Assembly: GCA_012719255.1 (NCBI GenBank)
Contig: JAAYAS010000046.1
Location: forward strand, 1-20,465
Reading direction: 5' to 3'
Length of the DNA stretch: 20,465 bases
Source: Microbacteriaceae bacterium
GTDB lineage: Bacteria; Actinomycetota; Actinomycetes; Actinomycetales; Microbacteriaceae
The translations under genes were made by a program, and so were the position numbers. Shown one piece after another: positions 7,461-14,002 of the stretch; positions within the stretch are counted from its first letter, which is position 1, and the number at the start of each line of letters is the position of its first letter. Below the pieces are notes generated by a model, which worked only from the letters and a program-made list of their open reading frames with translations, did no database searches and was not told the origin of the DNA.

Positions 7461-7508
7461 CTCCGACAGGCTCGGCCGGTTGGCCGGACGGCGCTCCGAC
7501 AGACTCAG
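7461..7508. repeat. Two degenerate CTCCGACAGGCTCAG repeats
   Basis: Copies at 7461-7475 and 7494-7508 lie in direct orientation in the spacer before PuuD-like copy 3. They are the same word as found at 6537-6593 before copy 2, so the spacer may have been duplicated with the gene or may be a favoured site for this small repeat. Confidence 0.5.
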
Positions 7509-7538
7509 CCCGCTCATCCCCACGAAGAAAGCGACGCC

Positions 7539-8339
7539 ATGACCGAGTACCTCCTCACCCCCGCCGACGTGCTGCCCGCCGGGCCGCCGCGCGCCGACGC
7601 CGACGTCGAGATCGCGGTGATCGGCCAGCTCAACCTCCCCGACCAGACCGAGGAGACGTACGGCCTCCTCAAGCGGTTCACCGCCGTCGCGCTGCAGACG
7701 ATCGACGAGGCCGGCGCCCGCATCCGCTTCGTCGACGTCACCGATGACGCCGAGCCCGACTACGCGGCGATCCGCGCCGCCGATGCGATCGTCGTGCTCG
7801 GCGGCGGCGACGTCGAGGGCGCCCGCTACGGCCACCACGGCGAGGTGCCGAACGAGTACGGCGTCGACCCCCGCAGCGACGAGCGCCAGCTCCGGGTGAT
7901 CGGCGAGGCGATCGACGACGACGCCGCGCTGCTCGCGATCTGCCGCGGCTCGCAGCTGCTCAACGTCGCCTCGGGCGGCACGCTCATCCCCGACCTCGAT
8001 CCGAGCGACCTCCACCGCGGCGGCCCCGGCGAGCCGATGTTCCACGACGAGGAGGTGCTGCTCGAGCCCGGCACCCGGGTCGCGGCGATCTACCCCGACC
8101 GCGATCGGCTCGTCGTGCGCAGCGGCCACCACCAGGCTGTCGACCGCGTCGGCGATCGGCTGCGGGTCGTCGCCCGCGCCCACGACGGCGTCGTCGAGGG
8201 CACCGAGCGCGTCGACCGCACCTGGATCGTCGGCGTGCAGTGGCACCCCGAGGACGACGACGGCCCGGCCGACGACCGCCGCGCGATCTTCCGCGCGATC
8301 GTCGACGAGGCGCGGCGGCGCCGGAGCGACCGGGGCTGA
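7539..8339 (+). CDS. PuuD-type gamma-glutamyl hydrolase, copy 3
   Basis: A 266-residue paralogue of the preceding gene. The triad is Cys135 in LLAICRGSQLLNV, with His236 and Glu238 in VQWHPED. It shares the GGGDVEGARYG and GEVPNEYGVDPRSDERQL blocks with copy 2; 47 consecutive bases (7839-7885) are identical to 6940-6986. The ATG at 7539 is preceded by GAAGAAAG; the open frame runs upstream without support. Substitutions cluster in the N-terminal 60 residues and between the catalytic Cys and His, where substrate specificity could differ. It ends 12 bases before the stop of the convergent Cache gene, with no room for a separate terminator. Function: probable release of glutamate from a gamma-glutamyl amino acid or amine; exact substrate not known. 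Confidence 0.92.
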   Translation: MTEYLLTPADVLPAGPPRADADVEIAVIGQLNLPDQTEETYGLLKRFTAVALQTIDEAGARIRFVDVTDDAEPDYAAIRAADAIVVLGGGDVEGARYGHHGEVPNEYGVDPRSDERQLRVIGEAIDDDAALLAICRGSQLLNVASGGTLIPDLDPSDLHRGGPGEPMFHDEEVLLEPGTRVAAIYPDRDRLVVRSGHHQAVDRVGDRLRVVARAHDGVVEGTERVDRTWIVGVQWHPEDDDGPADDRRAIFRAIVDEARRRRSDRG

Positions 8340-8351
8340 GCCCGGGTCGCG

Positions 8352-9089
8352 TCAGCGCGCCGCGGCGACCGCCCGCAGCGTGCGCGAGCGCGTCGGCAGG
8401 TCGAAGGCGAGGTCGACGGTCGACTCGTCGACGGTCTCGCCCGGGAGGAACCGCGAGGAGTTCGTGCAGACGATGCGTCCCTCGAGGTTGGTGAGCGCGA
8501 TGTCGGCGTCGATGCCGCGCGCCTGCTCGAGGAACATCCGCTCGATGGTGCGCACCTCGATGTCGCTCGACGCGGTGCCCGCGAAGCGATGGCCGATCTC
8601 GAACGGCACCGAGGCGGTGAGGATGTACTCGTCGACGCCGAGGAAGTCGAGGTAGGGGCCGGCGAGGACCGGCTCGCCGGTGCGCTTCGGCTCGTCGAAC
8701 CAGGGCAGGCCGATGTAGTCGTAGAACTCGGGGGAGTCGCCGTCGTAGACGAAGCCGTAGGGCTCGTAGCCGTCGTCGCCGCGCACGTGCCACTGGATGG
8801 TCTGGTCGCTCGCCGCGATGCGGTCGAGGTCGAAGACCACGCCGGCGCCGAAGGTCTTCGGGTGCGAGTCGAGCACCATGTACGACAGGTCGCGCATCCG
8901 CACGATGTCGCCGTGGTCGAAGGGGCCGAGCTCGGCGGCGCCGAATCGGGGCTCGAGCAGGGCGACGTAGTTCACGGCCATCACGCGCAGCGAGCCGTAG
9001 AGCTTGTCGAAGCGGCCCGCGAGGTACTCGGCGAGGCGGTCGAGGGCCGGGATTCCGGCACCGGGGGCGGGGTCGTGGGCGGCGGTCAT
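8352..9089 (-). CDS. Stand-alone cytosolic Cache-domain protein (putative small-molecule sensor)
   Basis: A 245-residue protein that reads as an isolated Cache-type ligand-binding domain: GAGVVFDLDRIAA near residue 81, YDYIGLPWFDEP at 123-134, GPYLDFLGVDEYILTASVPF at 144-163, and a second half with DIALTNLEGRIVCTN at 196-210. Cache domains normally sit outside the membrane in chemoreceptors and kinases; here there is no signal peptide, no membrane helix and no output domain. In amino-acid-binding Cache domains the equivalent of 123-134 reads Y-x4-R-x-W-Y; here the arginine is missing while Trp130 and Asp148 remain, which would fit an amine with no carboxylate. This comparison is from memory. 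Its ATG overlaps the stop of the GntR gene (ATGA), so the two are translated together and probably act together. Confidence 0.8.
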   Translation of the reverse strand: MTAAHDPAPGAGIPALDRLAEYLAGRFDKLYGSLRVMAVNYVALLEPRFGAAELGPFDHGDIVRMRDLSYMVLDSHPKTFGAGVVFDLDRIAASDQTIQWHVRGDDGYEPYGFVYDGDSPEFYDYIGLPWFDEPKRTGEPVLAGPYLDFLGVDEYILTASVPFEIGHRFAGTASSDIEVRTIERMFLEQARGIDADIALTNLEGRIVCTNSSRFLPGETVDESTVDLAFDLPTRSRTLRAVAAAR

Positions 9090-9925
9090 GCGTGCGCTCC
9101 TCGTGGATCGTGGTCGGCCTCGGCGGGCGACGCCATGGCGAGGGTGAGTTTCTCGTCGATGAGATGGAAGGAGTCCTGCCGGATGCGCTCCGACACGCGC
9201 CGCGCCGCGGCGTCGTCGTCGTGCTCGGCGATCGCCTCGGCGATGCGCACGAGCGAGCGCGAGACGGCCTCGTGGTCGAGCGGATGCGCGAGGGGGGTCC
9301 ACAGCAGGGCGCCGATCTCGAGCTGCAGCGGCAGCTCGAGCGCGAGCAGCCGCCGCGATTGCGCGGCGACGGTGAGCTCGAGCCAGAACCGGCTGTGCGC
9401 GCGGGCGCGCTCGCCGGGGGTGGCGGCCTCGGCGAGCGCGAGCGCGAGCCGGTGCAGGCTCGCCGCGTCCTGCTCGTTGCCGCGGGCGGCGGCGAGCCGT
9501 GCGCACATGCCGCTCACGGCGGTGCGCTGGTCGCCGATGTCGCGCAGCTCGACGACCGAGTAGCCGTCGAGGCGCCGCTCGACCTCGGTGCGCGAGAGCT
9601 CGGGGGTGTCGACCACGAACGTTCCGCCGTTGCGGCCCCGGCGGGTCTCGACGAGCCCCTCCTCGCGCAGTCGGGCGAGGGCGTCGCGGAGCGTCGCGGG
9701 GGAGACGCCGAACGATTCCGACATCTCGGCCTCGCTCGGGAGCCGGTCGCCCGGGCGGATCACTCCGAGCGCGATCGAGCCGCGCAGACGCTGCTGGATC
9801 GCATCGGAGCGGTCGACCTCGGGCAGTGCGCGGTAGACGTGCTGGCCGAGCGGCGTCGGGGTCGTTCCGAGGTCGATCGGCATGGTGGCCGGGAAGCTCG
9901 GATCGAGGGTGCCGCCGGGGGTCAT
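9086..9925 (-). CDS. GntR-family (FadR/FCD-type) transcriptional regulator
   Basis: A 279-residue regulator. Residues about 38-106 form the GntR winged helix-turn-helix, with GVIRPGDRLPSEAEMSESFG and the recognition stretch VSPATLRDALARLREEGLVETRRG. The rest is an all-helical FCD-like ligand domain. The usual metal-binding FH pair of FCD domains appears as FW in HSRFWLEL, so metal binding may be altered. The ATG at 9925 has a strong GGAGGAGG box. About 37 residues precede the winged helix, longer than normal. It stops inside the start of the Cache gene, suggesting DNA-binding and sensing partners. It is divergent from the aldehyde dehydrogenase gene and probably controls that promoter and its own; control of the P450 operon is plausible but no shared operator was confirmed. 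Confidence 0.92.
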   Translation of the reverse strand: MTPGGTLDPSFPATMPIDLGTTPTPLGQHVYRALPEVDRSDAIQQRLRGSIALGVIRPGDRLPSEAEMSESFGVSPATLRDALARLREEGLVETRRGRNGGTFVVDTPELSRTEVERRLDGYSVVELRDIGDQRTAVSGMCARLAAARGNEQDAASLHRLALALAEAATPGERARAHSRFWLELTVAAQSRRLLALELPLQLEIGALLWTPLAHPLDHEAVSRSLVRIAEAIAEHDDDAAARRVSERIRQDSFHLIDEKLTLAMASPAEADHDPRGAHA

Positions 9926-9943
9926 GACCGCCTCCTCCGCAAA

Positions 9944-9962
9944 GAATCCTACTTTGGTAAAT
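9944..9962 (-). promoter_or_regulatory. gntR promoter -10 box with overlapping operator-like element
   Basis: On the minus strand TAGGAT (9951 down to 9946) is a good TAnnnT -10 box, placing transcription start about 14 bases before the gntR ATG. It abuts an imperfect 12-base palindrome, ACTTTGGTAAAT, at 9951-9962. GAATCCTA at 9944-9951 recurs as a direct repeat at 10009-10016 by the divergent gene. No convincing -35 was found. Autoregulation by the GntR protein is likely by family habit. Confidence 0.5.
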
Positions 9963-10002
9963 GTTTTCGGTGCGGCCAAGGTCGCCGAGCGGCGCCGCGG
10001 CC

Positions 10003-10008
10003 TAGGCT
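10003..10008 (+). promoter_or_regulatory. -10 box of a leaderless aldehyde dehydrogenase transcript
   Basis: TAGGCT lies 7 bases before the ATG at 10016, the spacing at which transcription would begin at or next to the start codon. No ribosome-binding site is present before this ATG. Together these suggest a leaderless mRNA. The map gene shows the same arrangement. Confidence 0.6.
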
Positions 10009-10015
10009 GAATCCT

Positions 10016-11386
10016 ATGTCGTATCGCATCACGAACCCTGCCACCGCCGTCATCGAGCGTGAGTACGAGCTCGCCACCGCCGCCGAGATCGAGGACGCGC
10101 TCGCCCGCGCCCACGCCGAGTACGCCGTGTGGTCGGCGCGTCCGCTCGAGGAGCGCATCCCGATCATCCGTCGCGTTGCCGAGCTCTACCGGGAGCGCCG
10201 CGACGAGCTCGCCGAGATCATCTCGCGCGAGATGGGCAAGCCGATCGCGTTCGGCCGCGGCGAGGTCGGCATCTCGGCCGACATCTTCGAGTACTACGCC
10301 GACAACGCCCCGAAGTTCCTCGCCGACGAGGAGCTCGACGTCGCCTCGGGCGGCCGCGCGCTCGTGCGGACCGCGCCCATCGGCGTGCTGCTCGGCATCA
10401 TGCCGTGGAACTACCCCTACTACCAGGTGGCCCGCTTCGCGGCGCCCAACCTCCTGCTCGGCAACACGATCCTCCTCAAGCACGCGTCGAACTGCCCCGA
10501 GTCGGCCGCGGCGATCGCGAGGATCTTCGAGGACGCGGGCCTGCCCGCCGGCGCCTACATCAACCTCTACGTGTCGTCGCGCGACGTGCCCGGCATCATC
10601 GCCGACGACCGTCTCGCCGGCGTCTCGCTCACCGGCTCCGAGGCCGCCGGCCGCGCGGTCGCGGAGGTGGCCGGCCGCCACCTCAAGAAGTGCGTCACCG
10701 AGCTCGGCGGCAACGACCCCTACATCGTCCTGTCGACGAACGACCTCGACTCGGCGGTGAAGGGCGCGGTCATCGGCCGGATGGCGAACGGCGGGCAGGC
10801 GTGCAACGCCTCGAAGCGCGCGATCGTCGCCGACGAGCTCTACGACGACTTCGTCGAGAAGTACGTCGCCCGCATGGAGCGGATGCAGCCCGGCGACCCG
10901 CTGGACGACGGCACCCGCTTCGGCCCGCTCTCGTCGGAGGCGGCCGTCGAGGAGATCCTCGAGATCGTCGAGGACGCCGTGGCGAAGGGCGCGACCCTGC
11001 GCACCGGCGGCAAGCGCCTCGATCGCCCGGGCGCCTGGATGGAGGCGACCGTGCTCACCGACGTCACCCCCGAGATGCGCGCCTACCGCGAGGAGATCTT
11101 CGGCCCCGTCGGCGTGATCTACCGCGTCGCCGACGAGGCGGCCGCGATCGAGCTCGCGAACGACTCGCCGTACGGCCTCGGCTCGTCGGTGACGACCGTC
11201 GATCCCGAGCAGGCCGACCGCGTCGCGAACGCGCTCGAGACCGGCATGGTCGTGTTCGACGGCTCCGGCGACTCCGAGCCCGACCTGCCTTTCGGCGGCG
11301 TCAAGGCCTCGGGCATCGGCCGCGAGCTCGCGCGCTTCGGCATCGACGAGTTCGCGAACAAGAAGCTGCTGCGCTGGCGCGCGTAG
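10016..11386 (+). CDS. Aldehyde dehydrogenase, succinate-semialdehyde dehydrogenase-like (Sad/GabD type)
   Basis: A 456-residue NAD(P)-dependent aldehyde dehydrogenase acting in the cytosol. Asn132 is in MPWNYPYY, the general base Glu229 in TELGGND, and the nucleophile Cys263 in ANGGQACNASKR. The C-terminal block EIFGPVGVIYRV followed by PFGGVKASGIGREL is standard. The short N-terminus beginning MSYRITNPAT and the overall length are those of the YneI/Sad and mycobacterial GabD1 group of succinate-semialdehyde dehydrogenases. In this cluster it could oxidise an amino-aldehyde, a gamma-glutamyl-amino-aldehyde or succinate semialdehyde. The start at 10016 lacks a ribosome-binding site and sits right after a -10 box, indicating a leaderless transcript. 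It is divergent from gntR and ends at a strong bidirectional terminator. Confidence 0.94.
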   Translation: MSYRITNPATAVIEREYELATAAEIEDALARAHAEYAVWSARPLEERIPIIRRVAELYRERRDELAEIISREMGKPIAFGRGEVGISADIFEYYADNAPKFLADEELDVASGGRALVRTAPIGVLLGIMPWNYPYYQVARFAAPNLLLGNTILLKHASNCPESAAAIARIFEDAGLPAGAYINLYVSSRDVPGIIADDRLAGVSLTGSEAAGRAVAEVAGRHLKKCVTELGGNDPYIVLSTNDLDSAVKGAVIGRMANGGQACNASKRAIVADELYDDFVEKYVARMERMQPGDPLDDGTRFGPLSSEAAVEEILEIVEDAVAKGATLRTGGKRLDRPGAWMEATVLTDVTPEMRAYREEIFGPVGVIYRVADEAAAIELANDSPYGLGSSVTTVDPEQADRVANALETGMVVFDGSGDSEPDLPFGGVKASGIGRELARFGIDEFANKKLLRWRA

Positions 11387-11418
11387 CGCGGCCGCGCGGC
11401 CCCGGCCGCACGGCGCGC

Positions 11419-11464
11419 ACGACGAAGGCGGGCGACCCCATCCGGGGCCGCCCGCCTTCGTCGT
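11419..11464. terminator. Strong bidirectional terminator between aldehyde dehydrogenase and permease genes
   Basis: A perfect 15-bp stem (11419-11433 with 11450-11464), with a further 4-bp inner stem (11436-11439 with 11444-11447) around ATCC. The GAAGGCGGGC arms and a convergent gene arrangement are typical of shared actinobacterial terminators. It lies 32 bases after the dehydrogenase stop and 20 bases from the permease stop. Confidence 0.88.
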
Positions 11465-11484
11465 CGGTGCGGAGCGCGGGGGCG

Positions 11485-12969
11485 TCAGCCCTTGCGCGCG
11501 GCCTTCTCGGCGCGGCGGCGCTCGACGAGCGCGACGAGCTCGTCCTCGGCGTGCTCGCCGGGCTTCACGCCGCCCGGGATCGACGCGAAGAACACGGCGC
11601 CGACCGCCCACCACAGGCCGAAGATGATCCACGGCTCGATGCCGAGCTGCGCGGGCATGCCCGGCATGTAGAGGATGACGAGGAACGCGGTGATCGCGAC
11701 CGACAGGCCGCCGATGACGACGCCGAAGCTCCCCTTGCCGCCGACGCGAAGCGGGCGCGGCATGTCGGGCTCGCGGCGGCGGAGGATGAGGAACGAGATC
11801 GACACGAGCAGGTAGGCGGTGACGATCATCGGCGAGCCGGCGTCGACGATCCAGCCGAGCGCCTTCGCGCCGAAGAACGGCGCGACGACGGCGATGGCGC
11901 CGAGCAGCAGGATGGCGTTGACCGGGGTGCCGTACTTCGGGTGGAGCTTGCCGAGCCAGCGGGGGAGCATCCCCGAGTGCGCGAGCGAGTAGATGAGGCG
12001 CGAGGCGCCCATCTGCAGCGAGTTCCACGAGGTGAGGATGCCCGCGACGCCGGCGGCGACCATGAGGTTCGCGAAGAACTGGTTGCCGAACAGCGCGCCC
12101 ATGGCGTCGGCGGCGGGCAGGCCCGACTCGACGATCTGCTGCTCGGTGAGCGCGGCCGACACGGTGATGACGATCATGATGTACCAGGCCGCGGCGATGA
12201 TCACCGAGATGAACGCGATGCGGCCGACCTTCGCCGGCGGCAGGTTCACCTCCTCGGCGGTCTGCGGGATCACGTCGAAGCCGACGAACATGAACGGCAC
12301 GATGACGAGCACGGCGAAGAAGCCGGTGAGGTCGCCGGTGAAGAACGGCTCCATCTTCTCGGTCGAGCCGCCGGTGACGGCGCCGAAGATCTGCAGGATG
12401 CCGATCATGAACAGGAAGATCACGACGAACATCTGGAACGAGCCGGCGACCTTGACGCCGAGGATGTTGAGCACGGTGATGACGACCGCGGCGACGGCGC
12501 CGACGAGCGCCCAGATGAGGAAGACGTCGGACTCGCTCACCGTCCAGAGGTGGAAGTGCTCGAGGTTGACGACGTAGCCGATCGCGCGGGGGAGGGCGAC
12601 GGCCTCGAACGCGACGACGGTCGCGTAGCCGCCGGTGATCGCCCACGAGCCGATGAACGACCAGCGCGGGCCCATCGCGCGCATGATGTAGTTGTGCTCG
12701 CCGCCGGCCTTCGGCATCGCGGCGACCATCTCCGAGTACACCAGGGCGACGATCGCCATCATGATGCCGCCGATGAGGAAGGCGAGCGCGGCACCGAGCG
12801 AGCCGGCGTCCTCGATCCAGCCGCCGACGAGCGTGACCCAGCCGAAGCCGACCATGGCGCCGACGCCGAGGGTCAGGGTGCTCCACATGCCGAGGTCGCG
12901 CTTGAAGCCGGGGCCGCCCTCGGCCGGCGGCGGGGTGGTCGCGTGAGAGGTTGACGGTGCGGACGTCAT
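11485..12969 (-). CDS. APC-family amino acid/amine permease
   Basis: A 494-residue inner-membrane permease of the amino acid-polyamine-organocation superfamily with about 12 hydrophobic segments. The first, STLTLGVGAMVGFGWVTLVGG near residues 30-50, carries the G-[AVG]-x-[VI]-G-x-G substrate-binding break of TM1. SEMVAAMPKAGGEHNYIMRAMGP near 80-102 is the conserved TM2/loop stretch, and FVGFDVIPQTAEEVNLPP is the typical TM6-loop motif. It probably imports an amine or amino acid by ion symport. The start at 12969 is an ATG with GGAGAA about 12 bases upstream, a little distant. A good promoter lies at 13033-13061. The C-terminal tail is charged and cytosolic. Proximity to the amine cluster suggests it brings in the substrate, but it is transcribed on its own. 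Confidence 0.93.
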   Translation of the reverse strand: MTSAPSTSHATTPPPAEGGPGFKRDLGMWSTLTLGVGAMVGFGWVTLVGGWIEDAGSLGAALAFLIGGIMMAIVALVYSEMVAAMPKAGGEHNYIMRAMGPRWSFIGSWAITGGYATVVAFEAVALPRAIGYVVNLEHFHLWTVSESDVFLIWALVGAVAAVVITVLNILGVKVAGSFQMFVVIFLFMIGILQIFGAVTGGSTEKMEPFFTGDLTGFFAVLVIVPFMFVGFDVIPQTAEEVNLPPAKVGRIAFISVIIAAAWYIMIVITVSAALTEQQIVESGLPAADAMGALFGNQFFANLMVAAGVAGILTSWNSLQMGASRLIYSLAHSGMLPRWLGKLHPKYGTPVNAILLLGAIAVVAPFFGAKALGWIVDAGSPMIVTAYLLVSISFLILRRREPDMPRPLRVGGKGSFGVVIGGLSVAITAFLVILYMPGMPAQLGIEPWIIFGLWWAVGAVFFASIPGGVKPGEHAEDELVALVERRRAEKAARKG

Positions 12970-13032
12970 AGGGGTCTTCGATTCTCCGTTGAACGGCCCC
13001 GGATGCGATTCCCGGGAACTAGCCAGGAATGC

Positions 13033-13061
13033 ACGCTAACAGCAGAACCGATCGCGCTCAA
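13033..13061 (-). promoter_or_regulatory. Promoter of the permease gene
   Basis: On the minus strand TTGAGC (13061-13056) and TAGCGT (13038-13033) are separated by exactly 17 bases, a good housekeeping-type -35/-10 pair. The start of transcription would be near 13026, giving a leader of about 55 bases before the ATG at 12969. Confidence 0.65.
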
Positions 13062-13109
13062 CCGTTTCATCAGATCGGTGGACGAGGCCGCCGCGCGCGG
13101 TCCGGCGCG

Positions 13110-13115
13110 TAGGCT
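13110..13115 (+). promoter_or_regulatory. -10 box of a leaderless map transcript
   Basis: TAGGCT ends 8 bases before the ATG at 13124, so transcription should begin at the start codon. No ribosome-binding site precedes the ATG. The hexamer is identical to that before the aldehyde dehydrogenase gene. No clear -35 box. Confidence 0.55.
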
Positions 13116-13123
13116 GGACGATC

Positions 13124-13960
13124 ATGCGCGCATCCATCTACAAGACCGCCGACGAGCTGCGAATGATGCTGCCGGCGGGCCTGCTCACCGCCCGGGCGCT
13201 CGACGCCGTCGGCGAGGCCGTCCGCCCCGGGGCGACCACCCTCGACCTCGACGCCGTCGCCGAGCGGGTGATCCGCGACGGCGGGGGAGTGCCGAACTTC
13301 CAGCTCGTCGAGGGCTACTCGCACACCGTCTGCGCCTCCGTCAACGACGCCGTCGTGCACGGCATCCCGGATGCGCGCCCGCTCGAGCCCGGCGACGTCG
13401 TCTCGATCGACTGCGGGGCCCTGCTCGACGGCTGGAACGGCGACTCGGCCCGCACGTTCATCGTGCCCGGCGAGCCCGACCGCGAGGACGCCGCCGGCTG
13501 GCTCGCCGAGGCGCACCGCGTCAGCGACGCCACCCGCGCCGCGATGTGGGCCGGCATCGCCGCGGTCGCCACCGCCCGCCACCTCAACGACGTCGGCGGT
13601 GCGATCGAGGACGCGATCGACGCGCAGCCCGGCCCGCTCGGCAACCTCGAGCAGTACACCGGCCACGGCATCGGCCGCGACATGCACGAGGACCCGACCG
13701 TGTTCAACTACCGCGTGCGCCGCCGCGGCCCCGCGGTGAAGCCCGGCCTCGCGATCTGCATCGAGCCGATGCTCACCGGCGGCTCGGGCGACGTCGTCGT
13801 CGACGACGACGGCTGGACCGTGCGCTCGGCCGACGGCACCGTCGGCGCCCACTGGGAGCACACCGTCATCCGCCACCGCGGCGGCATCTGGGTCACCACC
13901 GCCCACGACGGCGGCGCCGCCGGCCTCGCGCCGCACGGCGTCGTGCCGGTCGCGCCGTAG
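13124..13960 (+). CDS. map: Type I methionine aminopeptidase
   Basis: A 278-residue cytosolic enzyme that removes the N-terminal methionine from new proteins. All five metal ligands are present: Asp96 and Asp107 in IDCGALLDGWNGDS, His181 in GHGIGRDMHEDP, Glu214 in CIEPML and Glu245 in HWEHT; catalytic His79 is in VVHG. Type I members of this operon context are typically 250-290 residues. It has a leaderless start after TAGGCT. In most actinobacteria the order is secY-adk-map-infA; here there is no secY or adk upstream and mdh lies between map and infA, so this copy may be displaced or there may be a second map in the genome. Confidence 0.95.
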   Translation: MRASIYKTADELRMMLPAGLLTARALDAVGEAVRPGATTLDLDAVAERVIRDGGGVPNFQLVEGYSHTVCASVNDAVVHGIPDARPLEPGDVVSIDCGALLDGWNGDSARTFIVPGEPDREDAAGWLAEAHRVSDATRAAMWAGIAAVATARHLNDVGGAIEDAIDAQPGPLGNLEQYTGHGIGRDMHEDPTVFNYRVRRRGPAVKPGLAICIEPMLTGGSGDVVVDDDGWTVRSADGTVGAHWEHTVIRHRGGIWVTTAHDGGAAGLAPHGVVPVAP

Positions 13961-14002
13961 TCCCGGTCCGAACCCGTTCCGTCCCACCGCGAGGAGCCGA
14001 GC

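Noticed and set aside
9926..12886. Long upstream part of the minus-strand open frame that ends in the GntR gene
   Set aside because: It runs antisense to the aldehyde dehydrogenase and out of frame through the permease. The GntR protein begins at 9925 with a strong ribosome-binding site.
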